A stretch of 64,000 bases of DNA from contig JACRPO010000009.1 of NCBI GenBank assembly GCA_016223165.1, forward strand, positions 1,178,001 through 1,242,000. Reading direction: 5' to 3'. Positions 31,987 to 43,511 of the stretch are shown in pieces; the stretch's first letter is position 1; each line of letters opens with the position of its first letter. The position numbers and the translations under genes were made by a program. The notes under the pieces are model-generated. The model did no database searches. It was given only the letters and a program-made list of their open reading frames with translations, and was not told the DNA's origin. The stretch comes from Burkholderiales bacterium (lineage in GTDB: Bacteria; Pseudomonadota; Gammaproteobacteria; Burkholderiales; Burkholderiaceae_C).

Positions 31987-32757
31987 TCAGGCGAGGCGCT
32001 CGGCGCGCCCGCGCGGGCGTCGCGGCACGAGGCGCAACGCGGCCAGCGCGAGCAGGGCCAGCGCCAGCGCCCCGGGCTCGGGCACCGTGCCGCCCCCGCC
32101 TTGCCGCACGCCGAAGAGCGTGTACACCGCGGTGGTGAGGAACGTGCTCGTCGTGGTGACGGTGCGGAAGATCTCGGTGGCGGTGTGGGTGTTGGCGTTG
32201 AAGTTGGTCGTTCCGGCCAGCACCGTGAACAGCGTGCCGCCCGGGCAGCCGGTGGGGCCCGTTGCAGGGCTGAAGCCGGAGCACAGGCCGCGATCGCCGA
32301 TCAATATCGAGCCCGGGCCGATTTGAGTCTCCAGGGTGACGGTGGCGGTCTCGATCGTGCCGGTGATCTGCGTGACGCTGCTCGTCCCGGCAACCACGGT
32401 GGAGGTGCTGGTGAGCGTGGGGCCGCTGAACGACACGGCGTCAGGCGAGCCTGCCGCAGTGAGCGCACCTTGCGCGGCCAGGACCGCGGCCTGCACCAGC
32501 GGGTCGGAGAACGCCGCGCTGAAGGTCATGTCGTAGACCGTGGTGCTGCCGTCCAGCACGGCCAGCAGGCGTGTCGAGAAGGTGTCTTCGCGCACCGCCT
32601 GCTGCGTGTCGGTGAAGGTCTCGGTGCGCGAGGTGGAGGAGGTGAAGGTGCTGTTGGTGACCTGCGCCGCCGCCGCGCCTGCCGCAATCACCCAGGCGGC
32701 CGCGAAGACAGCGCGCACCGCGCCACGCCAGCCGCCGAACGTCTTGCCTGCACCCAT
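31987..32757 (-). CDS. PEP-CTERM surface protein, paralogue C
   Basis: A 256-residue third member of the family, closest in its signal peptide and leader to paralogue B. It has a signal peptide ending AAGAAAAQ, the Thr/Ser-rich core, a Cys pair (GLCSGFS, GCPGG) and the C-terminal signal VPEPGALAL, hydrophobic helix, then RLVPRRPR. The start is the ATG shared by all copies (32757), 14 codons inside a longer open frame. It is preceded by the common 130-base upstream block and followed, on the far side, by the HigBA module. Confidence 0.88.
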   Translation of the reverse strand: MGAGKTFGGWRGAVRAVFAAAWVIAAGAAAAQVTNSTFTSSTSRTETFTDTQQAVREDTFSTRLLAVLDGSTTVYDMTFSAAFSDPLVQAAVLAAQGALTAAGSPDAVSFSGPTLTSTSTVVAGTSSVTQITGTIETATVTLETQIGPGSILIGDRGLCSGFSPATGPTGCPGGTLFTVLAGTTNFNANTHTATEIFRTVTTTSTFLTTAVYTLFGVRQGGGGTVPEPGALALALLALAALRLVPRRPRGRAERLA

Positions 32758-32890
32758 GCCACGCGCTCCCTGCTTGCTTGCCTGGCCGCATTGCGCCACG
32801 CGGGAGCGAGCGAGTCACGCCCCGGACCCGGGGGCGGTGGGCGCTGGGCGGCACAAGCCCCGGCCGCGGCGTGACTTGCTGCACGCGTGG
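32758..32890 (-). repeat. Shared upstream block of PEP-CTERM paralogue C
   Basis: Same block as ahead of paralogues A and B. CGTGACTTGCTGCACG is at 32870-32885, 113 bases from the start codon, and the facing AGTCACGC is at 32813-32820. Confidence 0.65.
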
Positions 32891-32952
32891 CCGAGCGCAC
32901 CGAAGCCGCACCTTGGCGCCTGGTCTGGGCGTTGTTCCGACGCGCCGCACCT

Positions 32953-33864
32953 TCACGCCAGGGTCTTGTTCCACCACGCGCCGTTCAGTTCCCCTTTCAC
33001 CCACTCGATGAAGTGGCTCACCTTGTGCGGCACGAGCTTGGGTGAGGGGAAGACGGCATGCAGGTCCTGCGCCGGCAGGCGATGGTCGGCCATCACTTCC
33101 TGCACCGCCTTCTCGGCGAGCGACTCGCGCGCCACATAGCGCGGCAGGATGGCCAGGCCCATGCCGGCACGCACCGCGGCCAGGATGGCGCTCAGGTTGT
33201 TGCTGCGCAGCGGCCCGCGCACGGGCACGGCCTGCTCGGTGCCGTCGGGGCCGGTGAGCATCCAGCGCTCGTCGCCTTGCACGCTGCTGTAGATGAGGCA
33301 GGTGTGGCGGGCGAGGTCGCGCGCCTTCTTCGGCGTGCCTTTCGCTTGCAGGTAGGACTCGGCCGCCACCATCACCCAGGGGTTGGTGCCCAGGTAGCGC
33401 GCGCCGAGCGACGAGTCGGCCAGGCGCCCCATGCGCATCGCCACGTCGACGCCCTGCTCGACGAGGTTGACGTAGCGGTCGTCGAAGCTCAGGTCCAGCG
33501 CGAGGTGCGGGTGCTCGCGCATGTAGCGCAGCACGAGCGGCACCATCACCCGGCGGCCGAAGGCGACGCTGGTGCTGATGCGCAGCGTGCCGCCGACGGC
33601 GCTTTGCTGCAGCGTGGCCAGATTCTCGGCCGCCTCGATCTCGTGCACGATGAGCTTGCAGCGCTCGTAGTACAGCGAGCCCACCTCGGTGGGCGTGACG
33701 CCGCGCGTCGTGCGGTGCAGCAGGCGCGCACCCAGGCGCTTCTCGGCAGCGGCAACGGCCTTCGTCGCCGTCGGCTGCGTCGTGCCCAGTTCGCCGGCGG
33801 CGCGGCTGAAGCTGCCGGTCTCGACGACGCGGATGAAGACCTGCATGCCGGCGAGGCTGTCCAT
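32953..33864 (-). CDS. LysR family transcriptional regulator, probable glyoxylate-pathway activator
   Basis: A 303-residue LysR regulator: N-terminal winged helix (MQVFIRVVETGSFSRAAGEL, then TQPTATKAVAAAEKRLGARL), a linker helix, and a periplasmic-binding-protein-like effector domain from about residue 90 (GGTLRISTSVAFGRRVMVP). It is divergent from gcl across 124 bases that contain a T-N11-A inverted repeat, the classic arrangement for a regulator of the adjacent target. The likely inducer is a glyoxylate or ureide intermediate, by analogy only. Confidence 0.9.
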   Translation of the reverse strand: MDSLAGMQVFIRVVETGSFSRAAGELGTTQPTATKAVAAAEKRLGARLLHRTTRGVTPTEVGSLYYERCKLIVHEIEAAENLATLQQSAVGGTLRISTSVAFGRRVMVPLVLRYMREHPHLALDLSFDDRYVNLVEQGVDVAMRMGRLADSSLGARYLGTNPWVMVAAESYLQAKGTPKKARDLARHTCLIYSSVQGDERWMLTGPDGTEQAVPVRGPLRSNNLSAILAAVRAGMGLAILPRYVARESLAEKAVQEVMADHRLPAQDLHAVFPSPKLVPHKVSHFIEWVKGELNGAWWNKTLA

Positions 33865-33893
33865 CGCGGCACTGTAGGCGCGAGCGCCCCACT

Positions 33894-33908
33894 ATTCCAA
33901 TGCGGAAT
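33894..33908. promoter_or_regulatory. LysR-type box ahead of gcl (ATTCC-N5-GGAAT)
   Basis: Perfect 5-base inverted repeat with a T-N11-A core, 30 bases from the lysR start and 81 bases from the gcl start. A related, less perfect sequence (ATTCC-N5-TGAAC, 39167-39181) precedes hyi. Confidence 0.65.
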
Positions 33909-33988
33909 AACTCATATCCGGCCGCGCCTCTTCTCGCGGCGCGGCCCGGTGCCGATCATCCGGACCAGCGACTCGAAGGAGACCGACG

Positions 33989-35779
<1,791 letters not shown>

Positions 35780-35846
35780 ACGGGCCGGCGGCGTCGATGC
35801 CCGCGGGATCGCCTACGATTTCCCGGCAACTCTCCAGGAGCGACCC

Positions 35847-36206
35847 ATGGGACACCTGAGCACGCACGTGCTGGACACCGCCCACGGCTGCCCTGCCGCC
35901 GGCATGAAGGTGACGCTGCAACGCGTGCTTGCCGACGGCGGCGCCGAAAGCGTGAAGACGCTGCGGCTGAATGCCGACGGCCGCAGCGACGGCGGCCCGC
36001 TGCTCGACGCCGACGCCATGGCCGCCGGCCGCTGGCGCCTGCTCTTCGAGGTGGCGCCGTACTTCCGCGCGCGCGGCGTGCCGCTGCCCGAGCCGGCCTT
36101 CATCGACACCGTGCAGCTCGACTTCGGCATCGCCGACGCCGCCGGCCACTACCACGTGCCGCTGCTCGTCAGCCCGTTCAGCTACAGCACCTACCGCGGC
36201 TCATGA
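35847..36206 (+). CDS. uraH: 5-hydroxyisourate hydrolase (transthyretin-like)
   Basis: A 119-residue transthyretin-related protein. Signature residues are visible: the N-terminal LSTHVLDTAHGCPAAGM with the catalytic His, Arg in the RWRLLFEVAPYF region, and the C-terminal tetrapeptide YRGS, which defines the hydrolase as opposed to transthyretin hormone carriers. It hydrolyses the PuuD product 5-hydroxyisourate to OHCU, the substrate of the UraD half at 8893-10698. AGGAG lies seven bases before the ATG. It is separated from the other purine genes by the 17-kb accessory block and instead follows gcl. Confidence 0.97.
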   Translation: MGHLSTHVLDTAHGCPAAGMKVTLQRVLADGGAESVKTLRLNADGRSDGGPLLDADAMAAGRWRLLFEVAPYFRARGVPLPEPAFIDTVQLDFGIADAAGHYHVPLLVSPFSYSTYRGS

Positions 36207-36337
36207 GCAACCTCAGGGTGCTCCGGGTGGCCGGCCTCGCATCTGCGGCGCCGGCCCCTCCGTACCAGCGGATAGCGACCGCCCGGACCGCCGTTTAGCA
36301 TCCGGGCCGCCCTCGACCTCCAGCGGAAGGACCCCCC

Positions 36338-37996
36338 ATGAACGGCCAGATGATGCAGCTGCCGCTGCTGATCTCCTCCCTGCTCGTGCATGCCGAGCGC
36401 CACCACGGCGAGCGCGAGATCGTCTCGCGGCGCGTCGAAGGCGACATCCACCGCACCACCTACAAGGAGCTCGCGACGCGCGCGCGGCGCATGGCCAAGG
36501 CGCTGGCGCGCCTCGGCGTGCAGCCGGCCGACCGCGTCGCCACGCTGGCCTGGAACGGCTACCGGCACATGGAGCTGTACTACGCCGTCAGCGGCTCGGG
36601 CGCCGTGCTGCACACGCTGAACCCGCGCCTGCACCCCGACCAGGTGGTCTACATCGCCGACCACGCCGAAGACAGCGTGCTCTTCTTCGACCTCACCTTC
36701 CTGCCGCTCGTGGCCGCCGTGGCCGGGCGCACGAAGAGCGTGCGGCACTGGGTGGTGATGACCGACCGCGCGCACCTCTCGAAAAATGCACCCGCCGACG
36801 TGGTGGCGAAGATCCCGAACCTGCTCGCCTACGAAGACCTCGTCGCCGCCGAAGACGACCACTACGCCTGGCCTTCCTTCGACGAGAACACGGCGAGCTC
36901 GCTGTGCTACACGAGCGGCACCACCGGCAACCCCAAAGGCGTGCTCTACAGCCACCGCAGCACGGTGCTGCATGCCTACGCGGCGGCGCTGCCCGACGCG
37001 CTCAACTGCGGCTCGGCCGACGCCATCCTGCCCGTGGTGCCGATGTTCCACGTCAATGCGTGGAGCCTGCCCTACGTGGGCTGCATGGTCGGCGCCAAGC
37101 TCGTCTTCCCCGGGGCCGGGCTCGACGGCAAGAGCCTGTATGAGCTCTTCGAGAGCGAGGGCGTCACGCTCAGCGCCGGCGTGCCCACCGTCTGGCAGGG
37201 GCTGCTGGCGCACGTGGAGGCCAACAACCTGCGCTTCTCGACGATGAAGCGCACCATCATCGGCGGCTCGGCCTGCCCGCCGGCGATGATCCGCGCCTTC
37301 GGCGAGAAGTACGGCGTGCACGTGCTGCACGCCTGGGGCATGACGGAGATGAGCCCGCTCGGCACCGTCTGCGCGTTCAAGGGCAAGCACGCCGGCCAGT
37401 CGCAGCAAGAGCGGTATGCCGTGATGGCCAAGCAGGGCCGCGCCGTCTACGGCGTGGACATGAAGGTGGTCGACGAGAACGGCGCCGAGCTGCCCTTCGG
37501 CAGCGAGACCTCGGGCGACCTGCTCGTGCGCGGGCCGTGGATCCTCGAGAAGTACTTCAAGGGCGAAGGCGGCGATCCGCTGCGCTACAGCGACGGCGAC
37601 GGCTGGTTCCCCACCGGCGACGTCGCGAAGATCGACGCCGACGGCTACATGCAGATCACCGACCGCAGCAAGGACGTGATCAAGAGCGGCGGCGAGTGGA
37701 TCGGCAGCATCGACCTCGAGAACATCGCCATGGCGCACCCGGCGGTGGCGATGGCCGCCTGCATCGCCGCGCCGCACCCCAAGTGGGATGAGCGCCCGCT
37801 GCTGGTGGTGGTGAAGAAGCCGGGCACCGACCTCACGCGCGAACAGCTGCTCGCCTTCTACGAGGGCAAGATCGCCAAGTGGTGGACACCCGACGACGTC
37901 GTCTTCGTCGACGCCATTCCGCTCGGCGCGACGGGCAAGATGCAGAAGAACAAGCTGCGCGAGCAGTTCCGGGACTACCGGCTGCCCACGGCCTGA
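36338..37996 (+). CDS. Acyl-CoA ligase (AMP-forming, medium/long-chain fatty acid type)
   Basis: A 552-residue adenylate-forming enzyme: P-loop-like CYTSGTTGNPKGVLYSHRS (about residues 190-208), HAWGMTEMSPLG, the ATP-ribose Asp in GWFPTGDVAKID, and the C-terminal catalytic Lys in GATGKMQKNKLR. It resembles the AlkK-type fatty-acid-CoA synthetases common in Burkholderiales. It activates a carboxylic acid to its CoA thioester. There is no obvious link to purine or glyoxylate metabolism, and it starts 131 bases after uraH, so it may have its own promoter. Confidence 0.9.
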   Translation: MNGQMMQLPLLISSLLVHAERHHGEREIVSRRVEGDIHRTTYKELATRARRMAKALARLGVQPADRVATLAWNGYRHMELYYAVSGSGAVLHTLNPRLHPDQVVYIADHAEDSVLFFDLTFLPLVAAVAGRTKSVRHWVVMTDRAHLSKNAPADVVAKIPNLLAYEDLVAAEDDHYAWPSFDENTASSLCYTSGTTGNPKGVLYSHRSTVLHAYAAALPDALNCGSADAILPVVPMFHVNAWSLPYVGCMVGAKLVFPGAGLDGKSLYELFESEGVTLSAGVPTVWQGLLAHVEANNLRFSTMKRTIIGGSACPPAMIRAFGEKYGVHVLHAWGMTEMSPLGTVCAFKGKHAGQSQQERYAVMAKQGRAVYGVDMKVVDENGAELPFGSETSGDLLVRGPWILEKYFKGEGGDPLRYSDGDGWFPTGDVAKIDADGYMQITDRSKDVIKSGGEWIGSIDLENIAMAHPAVAMAACIAAPHPKWDERPLLVVVKKPGTDLTREQLLAFYEGKIAKWWTPDDVVFVDAIPLGATGKMQKNKLREQFRDYRLPTA

Positions 37997-38077
37997 ACGG
38001 TCACCCCCCGGACACTCGAGACCCACCGGAGGCCGGACATGCCCATGCCGCGCGGCGCCCCGGCGCCGGCATCCCGC

Positions 38078-39049
38078 TCAGGGGCGGCCGACGGGGACTT
38101 GCTGCAGGTAGGTGCCGCGCAGGTAGGTGGCGGTGAAGCCGCTGCGCAGCAGGCTGCGCAGCGAGTGGTCGGGCGCGGCCGGCGTGCCGGTGGCGGTGTC
38201 CGACGAGATCAGCGTGCAGCCGGCGGCCTCGGCCGCGGCCATGCGCACCTCGTCGAGCGCGCCCTTCACGCCACGACCGCGGCAGGCCGGCAAGGTCGCC
38301 GCCCAGCCGAACCAGCACCGCGCGCCATGCGTGTGCGACAGCGCCGCGCCGGCGGGCTGCCCGTCCAGCAACGCGAGCCAGAGCTGCCAGCCGGGCTGGT
38401 CCTGCAGGGCCTCGAGCACCGAGAGCACCGTCGCCGGCATGCCGAAGACCTCGGCGCAGATCGTCGCCGCGGCGCGGCACGCTTCGCCGCGGGCCTTCAG
38501 GACCTGCAGGTTGTCCGGCCGCTCGCGGCCGGTGCGCGCGCTTTCGCGGTCGAGCCGGCGCTGCAGCACGGCCGCGGTGGCGACGCGGCGCATGCGCAGG
38601 GCGCGCAGCGCCTCCGCGGCGGCCGTGTCGAGCTGTGGCGGCGGCAGTTCGAAGGCCGGCACGCAACCGGCACGGCGGAAATGCTCGGCGAGCCCGACCA
38701 AATCCGCCGCGCGCGGCGGCGCCGCCAGTCCGAGCCCGAGCACGCGATTGAAGACGCCCGGCTTGCGCACGAGCGGCGAGACGAAGGCCGTGACGCCGTC
38801 GCCCGACTCGACTTCGAACGCGGTATCGCCGAACAGCGCCGACCCGACCTCGAACAGGCTGCGATAGGCGGTGCACTCGTTGGCCTCCAGCTCGCGCGCC
38901 ACGCCCGGCGGGAACGGGTCGCGGTCCGACGCCCGGGCGCCCGTGCGCGCGCCGAGGGTCGTCGGCGAGACCGATGGCAACGGCGAGCTCATCGGCGAGT
39001 TCATCGGGTAGTGCTGGGCCCGCGGGCCAGGTTCGAGGTAGGCATGCAT
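38078..39049 (-). CDS. GNAT family N-acetyltransferase
   Basis: A 323-residue protein whose last third is a GNAT fold with the acetyl-CoA-binding loop LPACRGRGVKGALDEVRMAA and a preceding strand AALSHTHGARCWFGWAATL. The N-terminal two thirds (VARELEANECTAYRSLFEVG, then READLVGLAEHF-like region) is a second, degenerate GNAT-like half. The true start may be Met16 or Met20 rather than 39049, because the first residues are not conserved. The substrate is unknown. It faces hyi across 222 bases and is convergent with the acyl-CoA ligase gene. Confidence 0.8.
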   Translation of the reverse strand: MHAYLEPGPRAQHYPMNSPMSSPLPSVSPTTLGARTGARASDRDPFPPGVARELEANECTAYRSLFEVGSALFGDTAFEVESGDGVTAFVSPLVRKPGVFNRVLGLGLAAPPRAADLVGLAEHFRRAGCVPAFELPPPQLDTAAAEALRALRMRRVATAAVLQRRLDRESARTGRERPDNLQVLKARGEACRAAATICAEVFGMPATVLSVLEALQDQPGWQLWLALLDGQPAGAALSHTHGARCWFGWAATLPACRGRGVKGALDEVRMAAAEAAGCTLISSDTATGTPAAPDHSLRSLLRSGFTATYLRGTYLQQVPVGRP

Positions 39050-39166
39050 CTGAGCGTTCGCCGCGGGCGCGAAGGGTGGCCGTCCTGCACCTCACCCGTT
39101 CGACCTGCAGCCTCGAGGAATGAGGTACACGGTATCCGAAATGTGCTTCTCGCCCATTTCAATCCC

Positions 39167-39181
39167 ATTCCGTCTGTGAAC
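39167..39181. promoter_or_regulatory. Possible LysR-type box ahead of hyi (ATTCC-N5-TGAAC)
   Basis: Shares the left half-site ATTCC, the 5-base spacing and part of the right half with the perfect box ahead of gcl; the T-N11-A core is kept. It lies 91 bases before the hyi ATG in an AT-richer patch. Because the right half is degenerate, chance similarity is possible. Confidence 0.35.
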
Positions 39182-39271
39182 GCCGGTAACGGCAGCCGCC
39201 GCGACTGCGCCACCCGACCACCCCTTGACCGCCCCTGACCCACTGAAGCACCGACCCCAGGAGAGCACCCG

Positions 39272-40051
39272 ATGCCGCGATTCGCCGCCAACCTTTCGAT
39301 GCTGTTTACCGAGGCGCCGTTGCTCGAGCGCTTCGAGCTCGCCGCGCGTGCCGGCTTCAAGGCCGTGGAGATGCAGTTTCCCTACGAGGCGCCCGCCGCC
39401 GAGATCCGCCGGCGGCTCGACGCGAACGGCCTGACGATGGTCCTGCACAACTTCCCGGGCGGCGACTGGGCCAGCGGCGACCGCGGCATCGCCTGCAACC
39501 CGGCGCGACAGGCCGAGTTCCGCGCCGGCGTGGCGAAGGCGATCGAGTACGCAACGACGCTCGGCGTGCCGCAGCTCAATTGCCTGGCCGGCAAGCCCGG
39601 CGAGGGTGTCGATGAAGCCACCACGCACCGCACCTTCGTCGACAACGTGCGCTACGCCGCCGCGCAGTGCAAGGCCGCCGGCCTGCGCGTGCTGATGGAG
39701 CCGATCAACAACTACGACGTGCCGGGCTTCTGGCTCAACCGCACCGGCAAGGCGCTGGCCATCATCGACGAGCTGAAGATGGACAACGTCTTCGTCCAGT
39801 ACGACATCTACCACGCCCAGCGCTACGAGGGCGAGCTGGCCGCGACGATGAGCAAGCACCTGGCGAAGATCGGCCACATCCAGTTCGCCGACAATCCCGG
39901 CCGCAACGAGCCCGGCACCGGCGAGATCAACTTCGCCTTCCTGTTCGCGCACATCGACCGCATCGGCTATGGCGGCTGGCTCGGTGCCGAATACAAGCCC
40001 GCCACCACGACCGTTGCCGGCCTCGGCTGGCTTCGCAGCTTTGCCGGCTGA
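39272..40051 (+). CDS. hyi: Hydroxypyruvate isomerase
   Basis: A 259-residue TIM-barrel isomerase of the Hyi/OtnI group: PRFAANLSMLFTEAPLLERF start, metal-site Glu in LMEPINNYDVPGFWL (about residue 143) and in the C-terminal GAEYKPATTT, and Asp/His in QYDIYHAQ and HIQFADNPGRNEPGTGEI. It interconverts hydroxypyruvate and tartronate semialdehyde, the Gcl product. It is the first gene of a three-gene unit with glxR (43-base gap) and glycerate kinase (overlapping). Confidence 0.95.
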   Translation: MPRFAANLSMLFTEAPLLERFELAARAGFKAVEMQFPYEAPAAEIRRRLDANGLTMVLHNFPGGDWASGDRGIACNPARQAEFRAGVAKAIEYATTLGVPQLNCLAGKPGEGVDEATTHRTFVDNVRYAAAQCKAAGLRVLMEPINNYDVPGFWLNRTGKALAIIDELKMDNVFVQYDIYHAQRYEGELAATMSKHLAKIGHIQFADNPGRNEPGTGEINFAFLFAHIDRIGYGGWLGAEYKPATTTVAGLGWLRSFAG

Positions 40052-40094
40052 ACCCCAGCCAATCCAACCGAACCAGGCCCCAGGCCCATCCACC

Positions 40095-40981
40095 ATGAAG
40101 CTCGGATTCATCGGCCTCGGCATCATGGGCACGCCCATGGCCGGCCATCTGCGTGCCGCCGGGCACGAGCTCTTCGTCGCCACGCGCAGCAAGGTGCCGC
40201 AGGCCCTCGTCGACGCGGGCGCGAGAGCCTGCGCCAACGGCGAGGAGGTGGCGCATGCCGCCGACATCGTCTTCCTCATGGTGCCGGACACCGCCGACGT
40301 CGAGAAGGTGCTGTTCGGCGCCCACGGTGTGGCCGCCGGACTGACCCGAGGCAAGACCGTCGTCGACATGAGCAGCATCTCGCCCATCGCGACGAAGGAC
40401 TTCGCACAGCGCATCGTTGCGCTCGGCGGCGACTACCTCGATGCGCCGGTCTCCGGCGGCGAGGTCGGCGCCAAGGCGGCGTCGCTCACCATCATGGTCG
40501 GCGCCAAGGACGAGGCGACCTTCGAGCGCGTCAAGCCGCTCTTCGCGCTGATGGGCAAGAACATCACGCATGTCGGCGGCGTCGGCGACGGCCAGGTCAC
40601 CAAGGTGGCCAACCAGATCATCGTGGCGCTCAACATCGCCGCGGTCGGCGAGGCGCTCGTCTTCGCGAGCAAGGCCGGCGCCGACCCGGCCAAGGTGCGC
40701 CAGGCGCTGATGGGCGGCTTTGCGGCCAGCCGCATCCTCGAGGTGCACGGCGAGCGCATGATCAAGCGCACCTTCAACCCGGGCTTTCGCATCACGCTGC
40801 ACCAGAAGGACCTGAACCTCGCGCTGCAGGGCGCCAAATCGCTCGGCGTGGCGCTGCCGCAGACCGCCGGCGCGGCGCAGCTGATGCAGGCCGCGCAGGC
40901 GCAGGGCTGGGACCAGCTCGACCACTCGGCGCTCGTGAAGGCGCTGGAGCTGATGGCCAAGCACCCGGTTGCGCCGGACCA

Positions 40982-40985
<4 letters not shown>
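40095..40985 (+). CDS. glxR: 2-hydroxy-3-oxopropionate (tartronate semialdehyde) reductase
   Basis: A 296-residue beta-hydroxyacid dehydrogenase: N-terminal Rossmann motif LGFIGLGIMGTPMAGHL, substrate motif DAPVSGGEVGAKAASLTIM, and the catalytic Lys in GQVTKVANQIIV (about residue 171). It reduces tartronate semialdehyde to D-glycerate with NAD(P)H. The stop overlaps the GTG of the glycerate kinase gene (GTGA), so the two consecutive enzymes are translationally coupled. Confidence 0.96.
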
Positions 40986-42322
<1,337 letters not shown>

Positions 42323-42368
42323 CGGCATCGCACTGGCGCCACCACGGCACCACCCTGGCACGACCGAC

Positions 42369-43013
42369 GTGGACCTGCTCAAGCCCCTCATCGCGCTGCT
42401 GGCGATCGTCAACCCGATCGGCGTGGTGCCCTTCTTCATCCACTTCACGCAGGGCTTCAGCCCCGAGCAGCGCGCGCGCACGATCCGCGTCACCTCGACC
42501 ACCGTGTTCCTCGTCATCGCGCTGTCGGCGCTGGCCGGCCTCAGGATCATCGAGTTCTTCGGCATCTCGCTCGCCTCGTTCCAGGTCGGCGGCGGCACGC
42601 TGCTGCTGATCTGCTCGCTGGCCATGCTCAACGCCCAGCCGGCCGAGAGCAAGCCGAGCGACGTGCAGGAGGGCCAGGAGAAGATCGACGCCGGCGCCAG
42701 CATCGCCGTCGTGCCGTTGGCGATTCCACTGCTCACGGGGCCGGCGACCATCTCGACGATGGTCATCTACGCCGAGAAGTCGCGGCAGCTGTGGGAGCTC
42801 GCGGTGTTCGTCGGCTACGGCGTCGTCGTCGCGCTCATCACCTTCGCCGCGCTCTCGGCCTCGGGGCGCATCGCCAAGGTGATCGGCCGCACCGGCATCA
42901 ACGTGATGACGCGGCTGATGGGGCTCATCCTCGCGGCCATGGCCGTCGAACTGCTGGCCGACGGGCTGACGAAGCTGTTTCCGGTGCTGGGCGCGGCGGG
43001 TGCACTGCGCTGA
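42369..43013 (+). CDS. MarC family integral membrane protein
   Basis: A 214-residue membrane protein with six predicted hydrophobic segments and the MarC family landmarks LLAIVNPIGVVPFF, QVGGGTLLLICSLAML and AIVPLAIPLLTGPATIST-like (seen as AVVPLAIPLLTGPATIST). The family's transport function is not established; it is not a proven drug efflux pump. It uses a GTG start 46 bases after the glycerate kinase stop. The gene-free repeat region begins right behind it. Confidence 0.9.
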   Translation: MDLLKPLIALLAIVNPIGVVPFFIHFTQGFSPEQRARTIRVTSTTVFLVIALSALAGLRIIEFFGISLASFQVGGGTLLLICSLAMLNAQPAESKPSDVQEGQEKIDAGASIAVVPLAIPLLTGPATISTMVIYAEKSRQLWELAVFVGYGVVVALITFAALSASGRIAKVIGRTGINVMTRLMGLILAAMAVELLADGLTKLFPVLGAAGALR

Positions 43014-43511
43014 CCGCCCGTGGGGCGCTGGGCAGCCGGCGCGCGGCGGGTACTGGCTGACCGGTGCGAAGCCGCGCACTGCGACATGCGGTGGCGGGAT
43101 CGGGCCGACGGGGCACCCTGCGCCGCTCGTGTCCTCTTCCGGCGGCCCGGCTCGCAAGCTCGCAGGGCCCCCGGATGCCCCCTTTACCTCGCTGCGCAGG
43201 GCGCCCCATCGGCCCGATCCGGCACCAGCAGTGGCACGCCCGCGTCGCATGCCAACACTGGTGCCCGCCGAGGACGCCGGGTGGTCGACTCAGCGAGGTA
43301 AAGGGTGCATTCGGGCGCCCTGCGAGCTTGCGAGCCGGGCGGCCGAAAAAGGACACGAGCGGAGGCGACCACCCGGCGGCCTCGGCGCGCCACGACCTCG
43401 ACACGCCCGACGCACGCACTCAAACCACTCGACGCACTCCACGCACTCCACGCACCGAACGCACTCAACGCGCCGCAGCCACACACGTCCAACGCATCGA
43501 CCCCAGCGCGT
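43014..43511. repeat. Gene-free stretch with nested inverted repeats and short tandem repeats
   Basis: I find no convincing gene here. A 70-base element B (43124-43193) recurs in inverted, slightly diverged form as B' (43291-43362). Each copy is enclosed by its own pair of inverted ends: A 43097-43123 with A' 43194-43220 around B, and C 43267-43290 with C' 43363-43386 around B'. Between them a third palindrome has arms 43221-43236 and 43250-43265. From about 43405 to 43475 runs a degenerate tandem of CGCACTC-like units. The layout suggests two related non-autonomous palindromic elements inserted head to head, or one duplicated by inversion. Confidence 0.75.

Noticed and set aside
15263..32952. 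A classical genomic island with integrase, tRNA target and direct repeats
   Set aside because: No integrase, tRNA gene or flanking direct repeat was found; only the gene content suggests acquisition.
43405..43475. Short regularly spaced units considered as a CRISPR array
   Set aside because: Unit length is 7-10 bases without spacers, and no cas genes are present.
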